Shown here piece after piece: positions 54,156 through 63,514 of a stretch of DNA of 64,000 nt. Below the pieces are notes generated by a model. It made no database searches. It was not told the origin of the DNA and saw only the letters and a program-made list of their open reading frames with translations. How positions within the stretch are numbered: the first letter of the stretch is position 1; each line of letters begins with the position of its first letter. The translations under genes were made by a program, and so were the position numbers. Where the stretch lies: the NCBI RefSeq assembly GCF_003057875.1, contig NZ_PYXZ01000005.1, positions 220,690 through 284,689 on the forward strand, in the 5' to 3' direction. This stretch comes from Nocardioides currus. Lineage in GTDB: Bacteria > Actinomycetota > Actinomycetes > Propionibacteriales > Nocardioidaceae.

Positions 54156-55163
54156 GTGACCGGAAGCAGCGCCGATCGCACGGCGCGCACCGGCGTCGTG
54201 CTCGTCAACCACGACAGCGCCGAGGACACGGTGGGGTGCATCGCCTCCCTCGAGGCCTCCCACGACCTCGACATGGACGTCGTCGTCGTGGACAACTCCG
54301 ACTCCCCCGCGTCGCTGGCCGCGCTGCGCGACCTGATCGGCGACCGTGCGGCGGTGGTCTCCAGCGGCGGCAACCTCGGCTACGCCGGCGGGTCCAACGT
54401 CGGCATCCGCCAGTGCCTCGAGCGCGGCAACGAGTTCGTCTGGCTGCTCAACCCCGACACCCGGATCGAGCCCGAGACCCTCCCGCGCCTGCTGGAGCTG
54501 CTGGCCGAGGTGCCCGACTGCGGCGTCGTCGGGCCGCGCCTGGTCCACCCGGCCGCGCCGGGGAGCCCCGAGACGGTGTGGTTCGACGGCGGGATCGTGG
54601 ACGAGGACAAGGCCGGCGAGACCCGGCACCTGCACCAGGGGCGGCCGACCGGGAAGGTGCCCGCGCCCGTCGCGCGCGACGTCGACTACGTCACCGGCGC
54701 GTCCCTGCTGACCCGGCGCACGGTCCTCGAGACGGTCGGGCTGCTCCCCGAGGACTACTTCCTCTACTTCGAGGAGACGCACTGGTGCCGCGACGTGCGC
54801 CGCGCCGGCTGGCGGGTCATGGTCGACCAGCGGGCCCGCATGCTGCACCACCAGCGCTCGAGCGGGGCGCTGCCCTCGCCGTACCACCTCTACTACATGA
54901 CGCGGAACCGCTACCTCTTCGTCGAGCGTGCGCTCGGTGGCGACGGCGAGGCGGCGCTGGCCCAGCTCGAGGGCAAGTGGCTCAAGAACTGGCGGCGCAA
55001 GGTGGAGGCGACGGCCCCCGCGTGGCTCGACGAGTTCGACGCGCTGGTGGTGCGCGCGGGCGCCGACGCGCGGGCCGGGCGTGATGGGCGCAATGATGAG
55101 GTCTCACACGTGCCGTGGCCGGCCGACGTGGACCGATCAGGAGACGAGGTGGGCAGGCGATGA
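54156..55163 (+). CDS. GT2 family glycosyltransferase (rhamnosyltransferase-like)
   Basis: This 335-residue GT-A enzyme starts VTGSSADRTARTGVVLVNHDS. It has the nucleotide-sugar motif 'DVVVVDNSDSPAS', 'NLGYAGGSNVGI', the metal motif in 'WLLNPDTRIEP' (DxD-like Pro-Asp-Thr-Arg) and the catalytic 'DYFLYFEETHWCRDVRRAGW' (ED of WbbL-type enzymes). It resembles rhamnosyltransferases of cell-wall or surface polysaccharide synthesis. The GTG at 54156 is chosen for the TACACT box 6 nt upstream. Its last four bases overlap the next start as ATGA. Confidence 0.87.
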   Translation: MTGSSADRTARTGVVLVNHDSAEDTVGCIASLEASHDLDMDVVVVDNSDSPASLAALRDLIGDRAAVVSSGGNLGYAGGSNVGIRQCLERGNEFVWLLNPDTRIEPETLPRLLELLAEVPDCGVVGPRLVHPAAPGSPETVWFDGGIVDEDKAGETRHLHQGRPTGKVPAPVARDVDYVTGASLLTRRTVLETVGLLPEDYFLYFEETHWCRDVRRAGWRVMVDQRARMLHHQRSSGALPSPYHLYYMTRNRYLFVERALGGDGEAALAQLEGKWLKNWRRKVEATAPAWLDEFDALVVRAGADARAGRDGRNDEVSHVPWPADVDRSGDEVGRR

Positions 55164-55996
55164 CGACCAAGGGACGCGACGACGTCGCGACGGTCATCGA
55201 GCGCACCCTGCAGGGCGGTCCGCGGGTGCTGCACATCGCCCTCGACGCCTCGACCGTCCCCGTGCGCCTCGCGCAGGAGCACGACCGCGAGGTGGAGTGC
55301 CTGCGCTGGCCGGTCGAGCCCGAGGAGCCGTGGGGACCCGACGTCGGGCGGGACACGGTGGACGACTGGGCGCAGCCCTTCCTGGTCGCGCCCGTGGACG
55401 TGGTGGTGGTCGAGGACGTCCTCGACGACAGCCGCGACGCCGACCAGTTCTTCCGCACCCTCGGCACCGGGCCGCTGGTGCCGGGTGCCCTGGTCGTGGT
55501 CTCGGGCGTGCGCGACCTGACCGGACCGATCACGTCGTCCGGCTTCGTGCTCGAGTCGGACGCGGCGGTGGCGCTCGACGAGCGCCGCCACATCACCGTG
55601 GCCCGGTTCCCCTCCTTCACCACGGCCCGGCCCCAGTCGCCCGAGGCCGACGAGGCCAGCGCCGCCGAGGTCCGCCGCCTGGCCCACGAGCTCGAGCGCA
55701 CCCGCGAGCTGCTGGCCCGCGAGCGCGCCACCATCGCCCGCGAGATGCAGTCCGGCAAGGACGAGCTGCTGGCGATGGACCGCCAGATCAACGACCTGCA
55801 GGAACGACTCCAGCGGCTGCGCCACAAGAACGTCCTGCTCCGCGCCCGGGTCGCGCAGGTGTCCCGGGAGCGCGACCTCTCGCACACCCAGGTCGCCGCC
55901 CTCGAGCAGGACCTGTTCCTGGCCCGCGACTCACGCGCCGTGCGTGCCGTCGCGTCCGTCGTCGAGCGGGCCCGCCGGCGCAAGGACGGGGCATGA
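55160..55996 (+). CDS. Degenerate methyltransferase-like domain with C-terminal coiled coil
   Basis: 278 residues. The N-terminal ~150 residues follow the strand order of a class I methyltransferase ('PRVLHIALDASTVPVRLAQ', 'PVDVVVVEDVLDDSRDADQFFRTLG', 'LVPGALVVVSGV') but lack the SAM-binding GxGxG loop, so it is probably not an active methyltransferase. Residues ~165-265 form a long heptad-rich coiled coil ('LAHELERTRELLARERATI', 'LQERLQRLRHKNVLLRARV'). It has no signal peptide. It is coupled (ATGA) to the GT2 upstream and ends at a start relay for the next glycosyltransferase. Perhaps a scaffold or chain-length protein. Confidence 0.65.
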   Translation: MTTKGRDDVATVIERTLQGGPRVLHIALDASTVPVRLAQEHDREVECLRWPVEPEEPWGPDVGRDTVDDWAQPFLVAPVDVVVVEDVLDDSRDADQFFRTLGTGPLVPGALVVVSGVRDLTGPITSSGFVLESDAAVALDERRHITVARFPSFTTARPQSPEADEASAAEVRRLAHELERTRELLARERATIAREMQSGKDELLAMDRQINDLQERLQRLRHKNVLLRARVAQVSRERDLSHTQVAALEQDLFLARDSRAVRAVASVVERARRRKDGA

Positions 55997-56007
55997 GCAC
56001 CCCATGA
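55993..56007 (+). other. Four-codon minigene (MSTP) linking two ATGA overlaps
   Basis: ATG AGC ACC CCA TGA. Its ATG overlaps the stop of the coiled-coil gene (ATGA). Its TGA overlaps the ATG of the next gene at 56004 (ATGA again). Ribosomes could re-initiate twice in a row. It may also be chance. Confidence 0.35.
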
Positions 56008-58148
56008 CTCTCGACGTCCCGGGGCACCCGGCCCACGACGGCGACGACCTCTCCGGGGTCGACCGGCGGCGTGCGGCCTACCGCCAGCTGATCGACGGCG
56101 AGCTCGCGACCGGCGACGGTGAGCGAGTCATCTTCTTCGTGCACTCGGTCGACCTGCGCCACGCGACCCCCGACCTCATCGCGGCCGCCGGGCTCGGGCT
56201 GGCCCTGGCGGAGCGCGGCTACGGCGTGCGGCTCGTGCCCCGTCACCGCTGGCACCTCGGCGGCGCGGCCGACATCTGGATCGCGACGACGCCCGACGCC
56301 GACCCCTCGCAGGCACCTGCGCGGGCCTGGCGGGTGGCGTGGGCCCACAGCGACGTGGCCGCGTGGGCCGAGCTCGACCACCTGATGGCCTACCACCAGA
56401 TCCTGGTCGGCTCCGAGGTCGGACAGAGCCTGCTGCGCACCACCCCCGCGGGTCGGGTCGACGTGCTCCGCAACGCCGCCGACACCGAGCTCTTCGCGCC
56501 GCGCGAGGGGGTCCGGCGCAGCGGGGCCGCCAGCCTCGGGGTGTACGTCGAGCGCGGCCGCGTCATCCAGCCGCTGATCAGCGACCTCCCCATCAGCGTC
56601 CCGCTGGCCGTCTACGCCGAGCCGCTGCGCAACATGCGCTCGAGCCTGCTGGGCCTGCTCGAGGAGCCGATCCCGTGGCTGCGCGCGCCCGAGGTGATGA
56701 CCCGCTCCGAGCTGAGCGTCGTCGAGCTGCCGAGCACCGCCCTCGGGGACGCGACCTTGCCGGCCCACTTCTTCGAGAGCATCGCCTGCGGGTCGCTGCC
56801 GGTGCTCAACACCCGCCTCGGGGCGACCGAGTGCGGGCTCGCCGTGCCGTCGTACACCACCTCCGGCGGCCTGGCGAGCACCATCACCGACCTGCTCGCC
56901 GACCCGGAGCGGGTGCGCTCGCTGGTCGCCGGGCTGCGCGAGCGGGTGCTGCGCGACCACACGTGGGACGTGCGCGCCCGCGAGCTGGAGGAGCGGGTGG
57001 CCGCGGCGCGGCGCGAGCAGGTCGAGGAGCCGCCGCACCGGGCGCTGCACTACTTCCCGGACTACAACCGCGCCAACCCCTACCAGGGCATGCTGTTCGC
57101 CGGTCTCGGCAGCGTCGACGCCTACCCGAAGGCCGTCGCGGACGTCATCGACCACCTGGAGACCCGCGCCATCTCGTCGGTGCCGGGCGTGCTCAACATC
57201 CACTGGACGACGCCGATCCTGCAGTACGCCACCGGCCCGTTCCGCGCGGCGATCGAGCTCGACCGCTTCAGCGCCGCGCTGCACAAGTTCCGTACCGCGG
57301 GCGGGCGGCTGGTCTGGACGCTGCACAACGTGCTCCCCCACGAGGCCCGGCACGTGTGGGCCGAGACGCAGCTCGCGCAGCTGCTCGCCGACCGCGCCGA
57401 CGTCATCCACGCCCTCTCGGAGATCACCGCGCGCCAGGCCTCCGAGGTGCTGCGGCTCGATCCTCGACGGGTGGTCGTGATCGAGCACTCGAGCTACGTC
57501 GGCCGCTACCCCGACTGGGTCAGCCGCGACGCCGCCCGCCAGCAGCTCGGTCTCTCGCCGACCGACACGGTGCTGGTCGCGCTCGGCGGCATCCGCCCCT
57601 ACAAGGGGCTGGGCCGGCTGCTCGACGTGTTCCACGAGCTCGCCGAGGAGGACCCGAGCCTGCACCTGCTCGTCGCCGGCAAGCCCGCGGTCACCCAGGA
57701 GACCGACGGGCTGAAGCGGCGCTGCGAGCAGTCGTCGCGGGTGATCGCAGAGTTCTCCCACGTCCCCGACGACCAGCTCCAGGTCTGGTTCGGCGCGGCC
57801 GACCTCGCCGTGCTCCCCTACTCGCGCATCCTCAACTCCGGGGTGTTCTGGCTGGCCCAGACCTTCGGGCTGCCGATCGTCGGCCCGCGCACGGGCGCGC
57901 TGCTCGACCTCGCCGACGAGCCGCACGTGCGCCTGTTCAACCCGCGCGACGACCGGTCGCTGAAGGAGACGCTGCGCTCCACGATCACCGAGCTGGTCGA
58001 CGACCCCGCCCTCGCCGCGGCGGCCCGCGCCTCGTCGTTCCGCGCGGCGCAGTCGCGTCCACCGAGCCGGATGGCCGACGACTTCGCGTCCTCCATGGAG
58101 CCGCTGCTGAGCGGTCGCGACCGCGTCGCACGCCGGGCCGCGGGGTGA
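56004..58148 (+). CDS. Two-domain glycosyltransferase (CgeB-like plus GT4)
   Basis: This 714-residue protein has two GT-B modules. Residues ~35-350 resemble CgeB-like glycosyltransferases ('GLGLALAERGYGVRLVPRH', 'LPAHFFESIACGSLPVLNTRLGATECG'). Residues ~355-710 form a GT4-like domain: acceptor side 'PGVLNIHWTTPILQYATG', 'WTLHNVLPHEARHVWAE', nucleotide-sugar side 'LVALGGIRPYKGLGRLLDV' and 'ADLAVLPYSRILNSGVFWLA'. Such fusions often add two different sugars in sequence. The ATG at 56004 is the end of the start relay; the 5' extension in the same frame is a shadow of the upstream gene. Confidence 0.83.
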   Translation: MTLDVPGHPAHDGDDLSGVDRRRAAYRQLIDGELATGDGERVIFFVHSVDLRHATPDLIAAAGLGLALAERGYGVRLVPRHRWHLGGAADIWIATTPDADPSQAPARAWRVAWAHSDVAAWAELDHLMAYHQILVGSEVGQSLLRTTPAGRVDVLRNAADTELFAPREGVRRSGAASLGVYVERGRVIQPLISDLPISVPLAVYAEPLRNMRSSLLGLLEEPIPWLRAPEVMTRSELSVVELPSTALGDATLPAHFFESIACGSLPVLNTRLGATECGLAVPSYTTSGGLASTITDLLADPERVRSLVAGLRERVLRDHTWDVRARELEERVAAARREQVEEPPHRALHYFPDYNRANPYQGMLFAGLGSVDAYPKAVADVIDHLETRAISSVPGVLNIHWTTPILQYATGPFRAAIELDRFSAALHKFRTAGGRLVWTLHNVLPHEARHVWAETQLAQLLADRADVIHALSEITARQASEVLRLDPRRVVVIEHSSYVGRYPDWVSRDAARQQLGLSPTDTVLVALGGIRPYKGLGRLLDVFHELAEEDPSLHLLVAGKPAVTQETDGLKRRCEQSSRVIAEFSHVPDDQLQVWFGAADLAVLPYSRILNSGVFWLAQTFGLPIVGPRTGALLDLADEPHVRLFNPRDDRSLKETLRSTITELVDDPALAAAARASSFRAAQSRPPSRMADDFASSMEPLLSGRDRVARRAAG

Positions 58149-58152
58149 TCGG

Positions 58153-61086
58153 GTGATCGACCCGCCGATGAACACCGCCGCCCGCCACTCCGTCCGCGAC
58201 TTGGTGGCGTCCGGCCTGCTCGACCTCGACTGGATCGGGGCCCAGCTCGGCACCCAGCCCGTCTCCGCGGAGGAGGCCGCCCGCGCCGTCATCAACACCC
58301 CGGACATCTCGCCGCACCCGCTCTTCGAGGCGACCTGGCTCCCCGGCAAGGGGGTGTGGCAGGCCGGCGACCTGCCGCCCTCCTTGTGGTACGTCACCGA
58401 GGGACCGCGTCGCAACCGGCTGGCGCCCCACCCGCTGATCAACACCGAGCGGATCCTCGAGGAGAACCCCGCCGCGCGCGACCACGCGTTCGGTCCCCTG
58501 GCCTGGTGGTCGGCGCACGCCACCCGCGAGACCCCGATGCCCGTCCGGCGCGGCTACCCGCACCTGTCGTGGGGCGAGTTCCGCGACAACGCCCTGCAGG
58601 CCGCGCGCGAGTGGCAGGTGCTGTCCTACCTCGACGCCAACCCGGGCGCCCACCAGCACTCCCCCGACGCCTCCGGGCCGATCGTCACCGTGCTGATGAG
58701 CGCCCAGGACGTCGGTCCGCTCCTCGCCCCCACGATCGCGGCGCTGCAGGACCAGACCCTGGACCAGTGGGAGCTGCTCGTCCTCGACCGCGGCTCGATC
58801 GACGCCACCGCCTCGATCGCCGCCGAGGCCGCCGCCCGCGACCCGCGGGTGCGGGTCGTCCTCGGCTCGCGCACCCAGCTGGGCCGCACCCTCAACCGCG
58901 GCGTCCAGCGCGCCCGCGGCGAAGTCCTCGCCTTCCTCGAGCCCGGCCACCACTGGCATCCCGAGTTCCTCGCACGCGGCGTCGGCGTGCTGCGGGCCGG
59001 CGACCGCTCGGCCGTGCACGCATTCACCGGACCCGACACGCGGCTGTGGGGCGAGCTGGTCACGCCGTCGCAGTTCGACCTCGGCACGACCCTCGTGCGC
59101 CGTACCACCCTGGACGAGGTCGGCACCTTCGACGAGGGCGACTCGGAGGAGACGGTCGCGGCGTTCGTCGAGCGGCTCCGCACGTCGATGATCGTGGCGT
59201 GGGCCAACCCGCTGGTGCTCGTGCGCGGCGTGAGCGCCGACGCCCCCGCGACCGTCAACTGGGAGGCCGCCCAGGCCGCCGTCCGGGTGGAGGGCCGCAC
59301 GAGCGTCGTGCTGCCGATGGGCCACGGCTCGCGCGGCACCGTCGACTGGCTGCTCGCGGGCCGGCCCGACGTCGAGGTCGTCGTCGTCGCCACGCGCGAC
59401 CGACGCGGACCCCACCTGCTCACCTCCGCGCTGGCCGGGCTGCTGCCGTCGGTGACGAGCGTGTCGGTGCCCGCCGGCACCCGCATCTCCGCCGCGACCA
59501 ACATCGGCATCGCCCACACGACCGGCGACCGGGTCGTGCTGCTCCGCCCCGAGGCCCAGCCCGCCCCCGAGGTGCTCGAGCGGCTCGCCGAGGCGGTGAG
59601 CGCCCCGGGCGTCGCTGTCGCGCAACCGCTGGTGCTCGACCGTCGCGGTCTGATCATCTCCGCCGGCGCCGGGTTCCCGCGCGACGACGGACGCCTCGGG
59701 CTGCTGTTCGCCGGCCACCCCGCCTCCGACGCCCGTCGCCTCGGCCCCGCCGAGATCCCGGCACCCGCCGGCCCGATGATCGCGACCCGCGCGGAGGCCC
59801 TGCTGTCGCTGCACGGGCTCGACACCACGTTCGCCGACGTCCTGGCCGAGACCGACCTCGGCCTGCGGGCGGCGGCCGCCGGTGCCGGGCACACGCTCCT
59901 CGTGCCCGACCTGTCGGTCACCTCGCGCACGGCCTTCGCGGAGCCGGCCGACCTCAAGATGGCGATGGCCGCCCTCCGGTCACGTCGCCACACGATCCCG
60001 CGCGACCTGACCGACCAGCTGTGGTCCACGTCGGGCTTCGAGGTCACCGGCGTGCGCACCCACCGTGTCTCCGCCGACCCCGACGACCCCGAGTCCGACT
60101 CCGTGCTGCTGCAGCAGCAGGTCGTCCGTCACGTCCGCGGCATCGACGAGCAGCCGCCGCGGCTGCGGTGGACGATCGACACCGCCGCCCCCGCCGGCCC
60201 GCGCGGCGAGCGCTGGGGCGACACCCACTTCGCCCGGTCCTTGGCGGCCGCGCTCGAGCGCAGCGGGCAGAACGTCTCCGTCGACTCCCGCGACGCCCGC
60301 CACCGCTCCTCGCGCGATCACGACGACGTGGTGCTCGTCCTGCGCGGCCTCGACCTCGTCGAGCCGCACCCGACCGCGCTCAACATGCAGTGGATCATCA
60401 GTCACCCCGACCTCGTCTCGATGGCCGAGCTCAAGTCCTTCGACCTCGTGTACGCCGCCAGCCTGAGCTGGCCCGCCCGGGTCCGGCGCGAGTGGGGGCT
60501 GCCGGTCGAGCCGCTGCTCCAGTGCACCGACCCGCGCTTCTTCCACCCCGACCGCGGCCGGCCGGACACCGGGCCCGCGGTGCTGTTCGTCGGCAACTCC
60601 CGCGGCGTCTTCCGCCAGGCCGTCCGCGCCGCCCTCGCCGCGGACGCCGACCTGACCGTCCACGGCGCCGACTGGGACGAGTTCCTCGACCCCGCGACCG
60701 TTGCGTCCTCCGGGGTGCCCAACGACGAGGTCGGCGCGCTCTACGCCTCGGCCGGCGTCGTGCTCAACGACCACCACGTCGACATGCGCCGCGACAGCTT
60801 CCTGTCCAACCGGCTCTTCGACGCCGCCGCGTGCGGCGCCCGGATCGCCACCGACCCCGTCTCCGGGCTCTCGGAGACGTTCGGCGACCTCGTCCAGCCG
60901 TTCCAGGACGAGAGCGACCTGGCGCGGCTGATCACTCCGCCGTACCCCGCCTTCCCCGACGACGCGACCCGCCGCGAGCAGGCGCTGAGGATCATCGCCT
61001 CGCACACGTTCGACCAGCGCGCAGAGCGCCTGGTGGCCGACGCCGTCGCCGCGCTGCGCGACCGCGAGCGCCGCGTCGAGCGCTGA
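58153..61086 (+). CDS. Three-module glycosyltransferase (GT2, GT2-like, CgeB-like)
   Basis: 977 residues. ~170-380: GT2 domain ('PIVTVLMSAQDVGPLLAPTI', 'LLVLDRGSIDATASIAAEA', 'GRTLNRGVQRARGEVLAFLEPG'). ~385-600: second GT2-like domain ('VEVVVVATRDRRGPHLLTS', 'SAATNIGIAHTTGDRVVLLRP'). ~660-970: CgeB-like GT-B module ('GPAVLFVGNSRGVFRQAVRAAL', 'FLSNRLFDAAACGARIATDPV'). The N-terminal ~165 residues are unassigned. The second GT2-like domain lacks an obvious DxD. The GTG at 58153 lies 4 nt after the upstream stop. It ends the cassette beside hairpin array B. Confidence 0.83.
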   Translation: MIDPPMNTAARHSVRDLVASGLLDLDWIGAQLGTQPVSAEEAARAVINTPDISPHPLFEATWLPGKGVWQAGDLPPSLWYVTEGPRRNRLAPHPLINTERILEENPAARDHAFGPLAWWSAHATRETPMPVRRGYPHLSWGEFRDNALQAAREWQVLSYLDANPGAHQHSPDASGPIVTVLMSAQDVGPLLAPTIAALQDQTLDQWELLVLDRGSIDATASIAAEAAARDPRVRVVLGSRTQLGRTLNRGVQRARGEVLAFLEPGHHWHPEFLARGVGVLRAGDRSAVHAFTGPDTRLWGELVTPSQFDLGTTLVRRTTLDEVGTFDEGDSEETVAAFVERLRTSMIVAWANPLVLVRGVSADAPATVNWEAAQAAVRVEGRTSVVLPMGHGSRGTVDWLLAGRPDVEVVVVATRDRRGPHLLTSALAGLLPSVTSVSVPAGTRISAATNIGIAHTTGDRVVLLRPEAQPAPEVLERLAEAVSAPGVAVAQPLVLDRRGLIISAGAGFPRDDGRLGLLFAGHPASDARRLGPAEIPAPAGPMIATRAEALLSLHGLDTTFADVLAETDLGLRAAAAGAGHTLLVPDLSVTSRTAFAEPADLKMAMAALRSRRHTIPRDLTDQLWSTSGFEVTGVRTHRVSADPDDPESDSVLLQQQVVRHVRGIDEQPPRLRWTIDTAAPAGPRGERWGDTHFARSLAAALERSGQNVSVDSRDARHRSSRDHDDVVLVLRGLDLVEPHPTALNMQWIISHPDLVSMAELKSFDLVYAASLSWPARVRREWGLPVEPLLQCTDPRFFHPDRGRPDTGPAVLFVGNSRGVFRQAVRAALAADADLTVHGADWDEFLDPATVASSGVPNDEVGALYASAGVVLNDHHVDMRRDSFLSNRLFDAAACGARIATDPVSGLSETFGDLVQPFQDESDLARLITPPYPAFPDDATRREQALRIIASHTFDQRAERLVADAVAALRDRERRVER

Positions 61087-61117
61087 GGCGCCGACGCGCG
61101 GGGTGACACTGCGCCGC

Positions 61118-61400
61118 GGTGGCGGCACCTTGCCGATCCGACGGCGCCAACGCTGTGATCTGCCGCCACCCTCACGGGGATCGGTGCCGTGGTGGCGGCA
61201 CCTCGCCGACGCGGCGGCCCCATGGCTGCGATCTGCCGCCACTCTCACAGGGGACGGTGCCGTGGTGGCGGCACCTCGCCGACGCGGCGGCCCCATGGCT
61301 GCGATCTGCCGCCACCCTCACAGGGGACGGTGCGGTGGTGGCGGCACCTCGCCGATCCGACGGCCGAATCGCTGCGATCTGCCGCCACCTCGCCGAGGCG
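61118..61400. repeat. Hairpin repeat array B: four tandem units of exactly 73 bp
   Basis: Units begin GGTGGCGGCACC at 61118, 61191, 61264 and 61337. Each contains GGTGGCGGCA and, ~33 nt later, its complement TGCCGCCACC, so each folds into a 9-10 bp hairpin. Units 2 and 3 are almost identical over their whole length. The array fills the 344-nt gap between the convergent glycosyltransferase and ftsY genes. Nothing else is visible in this gap. Confidence 0.8.
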
Positions 61401-61430
61401 GCGTACGGCGATGCGCCGGCCGAGGCCCCG

Positions 61431-62588
61431 TCAGCCGCCGAGCAGCGCGTCGACGAAGGCGCCGGCGTCGAAGGGCGCGAGGTCGTCGGCGCCCTCGCCG
61501 AGCCCGACGAGCTTGACCGGCACCCCGAGCTCGCGCTGCACCGCGACGACGATGCCGCCCTTGGCCGACCCGTCGAGCTTGGTGAGAACGATGCCCGTGA
61601 CGTCCACGATCTCGCTGAAGACCCGCGCCTGGATCATGCCGTTCTGACCGGTGGTCGCGTCGAGCACGAGAAGCACCTCGGTGACCGGGGCCTGCTTCTC
61701 GATGACGCGCTTGACCTTGCCGAGCTCGTCCATCAGCCCGGCCTTGTTCTGGAGCCGCCCGGCGGTGTCGACGAGCACGGTGTCGACGCCCTCCTCGACG
61801 CCCTGCTTGACCGCCTCGAAGGCGACGCTGGCGGGATCGGAGCCCTCGGGCCCGCGCACCACGTCGACGCCGACCCGTTCGCCCCACGTCGCGAGCTGCT
61901 CGACGGCGGCGGCGCGGAAGGTGTCGGCCGCGCCGAGCTTCACGGTGCGGTCCTCGGCGACGAGGATGCGCGCGAGCTTGCCGACGGTGGTCGTCTTGCC
62001 GGCGCCGTTGACGCCGACGACGAGCACCACGCCGGGCTTGCCGTCGGCGCCGCTGACCTGCAGCCGGCGGTCCATGGTCGGGTCGACGAGCTCGAGCAGC
62101 TCCTCACGCAGCACCGCGCGCGCGTCGGCGGGCTGGCCCTCGACCCGCAGCCGGGAGCGGAGGCGCTCGACCAGCTGGGTGGTGGGCGCGACGCCGATGT
62201 CGGCAGTGAGCAGGGTGTCCTCGATCGACTCCCAGGTGTCCTCGTCGAGCCGGTCGCGGCTCAACAGCGCCAGCAGTCCGCGGCCCAGGGTGCCCTGCGA
62301 GCCGGCGAGCCGCTGCCGCAGGCGGACCAGGCGCGACGCGGTGCCCTCAGGCTTCTCCAGCGTCGGCGCTGCGGGAGCGGGAGCCTCGGCCTCCTCGACC
62401 GTGCCCGCACCGGGCTCGGCCGGCGCCTCGACGTCGGCGGGGGCGCCCGGCTCCGGCGGCGCGATGACGTCGGTGCCGCGACCCGGCGGCACCTTGCGCC
62501 GGCTGCCGGTCAGCAGACCGACGAGCACGAGCACGCCGACGACGGCGATGCCGATGATCAGGTAGAGCCAGTCACCGAGGAAGTCCAT
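61431..62588 (-). CDS. ftsY: Signal recognition particle receptor FtsY
   Basis: FtsY is the membrane-bound SRP receptor GTPase. This 385-residue protein starts [26 protein letters not shown], an N-terminal membrane helix typical of actinobacterial FtsY, then an acidic Pro/Ala/Glu-rich linker (~40-100) and the NG domain. GTPase motifs: '[18 protein letters not shown]', '[22 protein letters not shown]', '[13 protein letters not shown]'. The ATG at 62588 has TTGGAT 6 nt upstream, a weak leaderless signal. It pairs functionally with Ffh at 47861. Confidence 0.96.
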   Translation of the reverse strand: MDFLGDWLYLIIGIAVVGVLVLVGLLTGSRRKVPPGRGTDVIAPPEPGAPADVEAPAEPGAGTVEEAEAPAPAAPTLEKPEGTASRLVRLRQRLAGSQGTLGRGLLALLSRDRLDEDTWESIEDTLLTADIGVAPTTQLVERLRSRLRVEGQPADARAVLREELLELVDPTMDRRLQVSGADGKPGVVLVVGVNGAGKTTTVGKLARILVAEDRTVKLGAADTFRAAAVEQLATWGERVGVDVVRGPEGSDPASVAFEAVKQGVEEGVDTVLVDTAGRLQNKAGLMDELGKVKRVIEKQAPVTEVLLVLDATTGQNGMIQARVFSEIVDVTGIVLTKLDGSAKGGIVVAVQRELGVPVKLVGLGEGADDLAPFDAGAFVDALLGG

Positions 62589-62644
62589 GGCGCAATCCAA
62601 CCACGCAGCAGCCGCCCTCTCGCGCCCGGTGGGAGCGAGGTCGA

Positions 62645-62824
62645 TCAGGCGCGGATGTCCTCGTGGTCGCCGATGGTCGGCAGCGAGTCGACGCCCTTGC
62701 GCATCGCGTCGCCGAGCTGCGGGACGACGGGCAGGTCCTCGCCCCGGTGCGGGTAGGCGACGTACAGCACGACAGCCGCGGACACGACGAGGATCAGCAG
62801 CATCATGAGCGTGATGGCCAGCAT
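62645..62824 (-). CDS. Small single-pass membrane protein
   Basis: This 59-residue protein starts MLAITLMMLLILVVSAAVVLYVAYPHRG. Residues ~1-24 form a membrane helix; the rest is short and hydrophilic ('VVPQLGDAMRKGVDSLPTIGDHED'). I know of no function. Similar small proteins lie next to ftsY in related genomes, from memory. The ATG at 62824 follows GGGAG at ~10 nt. The longer frame starting further upstream has no coding character. Confidence 0.65.
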   Translation of the reverse strand: MLAITLMMLLILVVSAAVVLYVAYPHRGEDLPVVPQLGDAMRKGVDSLPTIGDHEDIRA

Positions 62825-63070
62825 GGTGTTCAACTCCCGAGGATGCGGTGCGGTCCCGACCACGGTGACACACGCGGGGCCGTGACCACGACTCCCCGCC
62901 CGCGCCCCGGGTGTGTCGCCGCCCACACCGTGGATGACACGCTCAGCCCTGCTCAGCCTCACCGAGCGGTGAGTGAGCCACGCTCCCCCGTCGAGGAAGG
63001 TGGGTCAGGCACCGCTGGGGCACCGCTGGGGCACCGCGAGGCAGCCCATGCCGGGCGCGCGAGCGGGCGA

Positions 63071-63514
63071 TCAGCGCAGCAGCGGTTCGACCGCGATCCG
63101 GATGACGTCGGGGATCGGTACGACGGGGCGCTGGCCCGCGCCGTGGGCGTTGTCGACGTAGACGTGCACGAACCGTCCCTCGGCGGCCGCCTCGTCGGAC
63201 TCGCCCTGGAAGAGCCCGATGCGGTAGATGACGGAGGACGTGCCGACCTTGTCGACGACCATGCCCATCTCGATCGGCTCGGGGAAGCCGATCTCGCGGA
63301 AGTAGCGGCACGACGTCTCGGCGACCACGCCGATCTGCGGCAGCGCCCGCACGTCGACGCCGGTCCGCTCGTAGAGGTGCGCGTTGACGGCCGTGTCGAA
63401 CAGCTCGTAGTACGTCGCGTTGTTCAGGTGGCCGTAGGCGTCGTCGTCGCGCCAGCGGGTCGTCGCGGTCCGCCAGGCGACATAGTCGGCGCGCGTGGGG
63501 CGGGGCGTGCTCAC
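63071..63514 (-). CDS. Hotdog-fold acyl-CoA thioesterase (4HBT family)
   Basis: This 147-residue single-hotdog protein starts [37 protein letters not shown]. '[21 protein letters not shown]' is the typical active-site region (Asp, Gly-His). Later motifs '[19 protein letters not shown]' and '[10 protein letters not shown]' fit the family. It would hydrolyse an acyl-CoA, substrate unknown. The GTG at 63514 overlaps the smc stop as GTGA, so it is co-translated with smc. Confidence 0.87.
   Translation of the reverse strand: MSTPRPTRADYVAWRTATTRWRDDDAYGHLNNATYYELFDTAVNAHLYERTGVDVRALPQIGVVAETSCRYFREIGFPEPIEMGMVVDKVGTSSVIYRIGLFQGESDEAAAEGRFVHVYVDNAHGAGQRPVVPIPDVIRIAVEPLLR

Noticed and set aside
61118..61400. 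CRISPR array
   Set aside because: The 73-bp units repeat over their whole length with no variable spacers, and no cas genes are in the window.
61119..62756. Long plus-strand frame running through array B into ftsY
   Set aside because: It translates the repeats and then the antisense of ftsY; the composition is non-coding and the minus-strand ftsY is certain.
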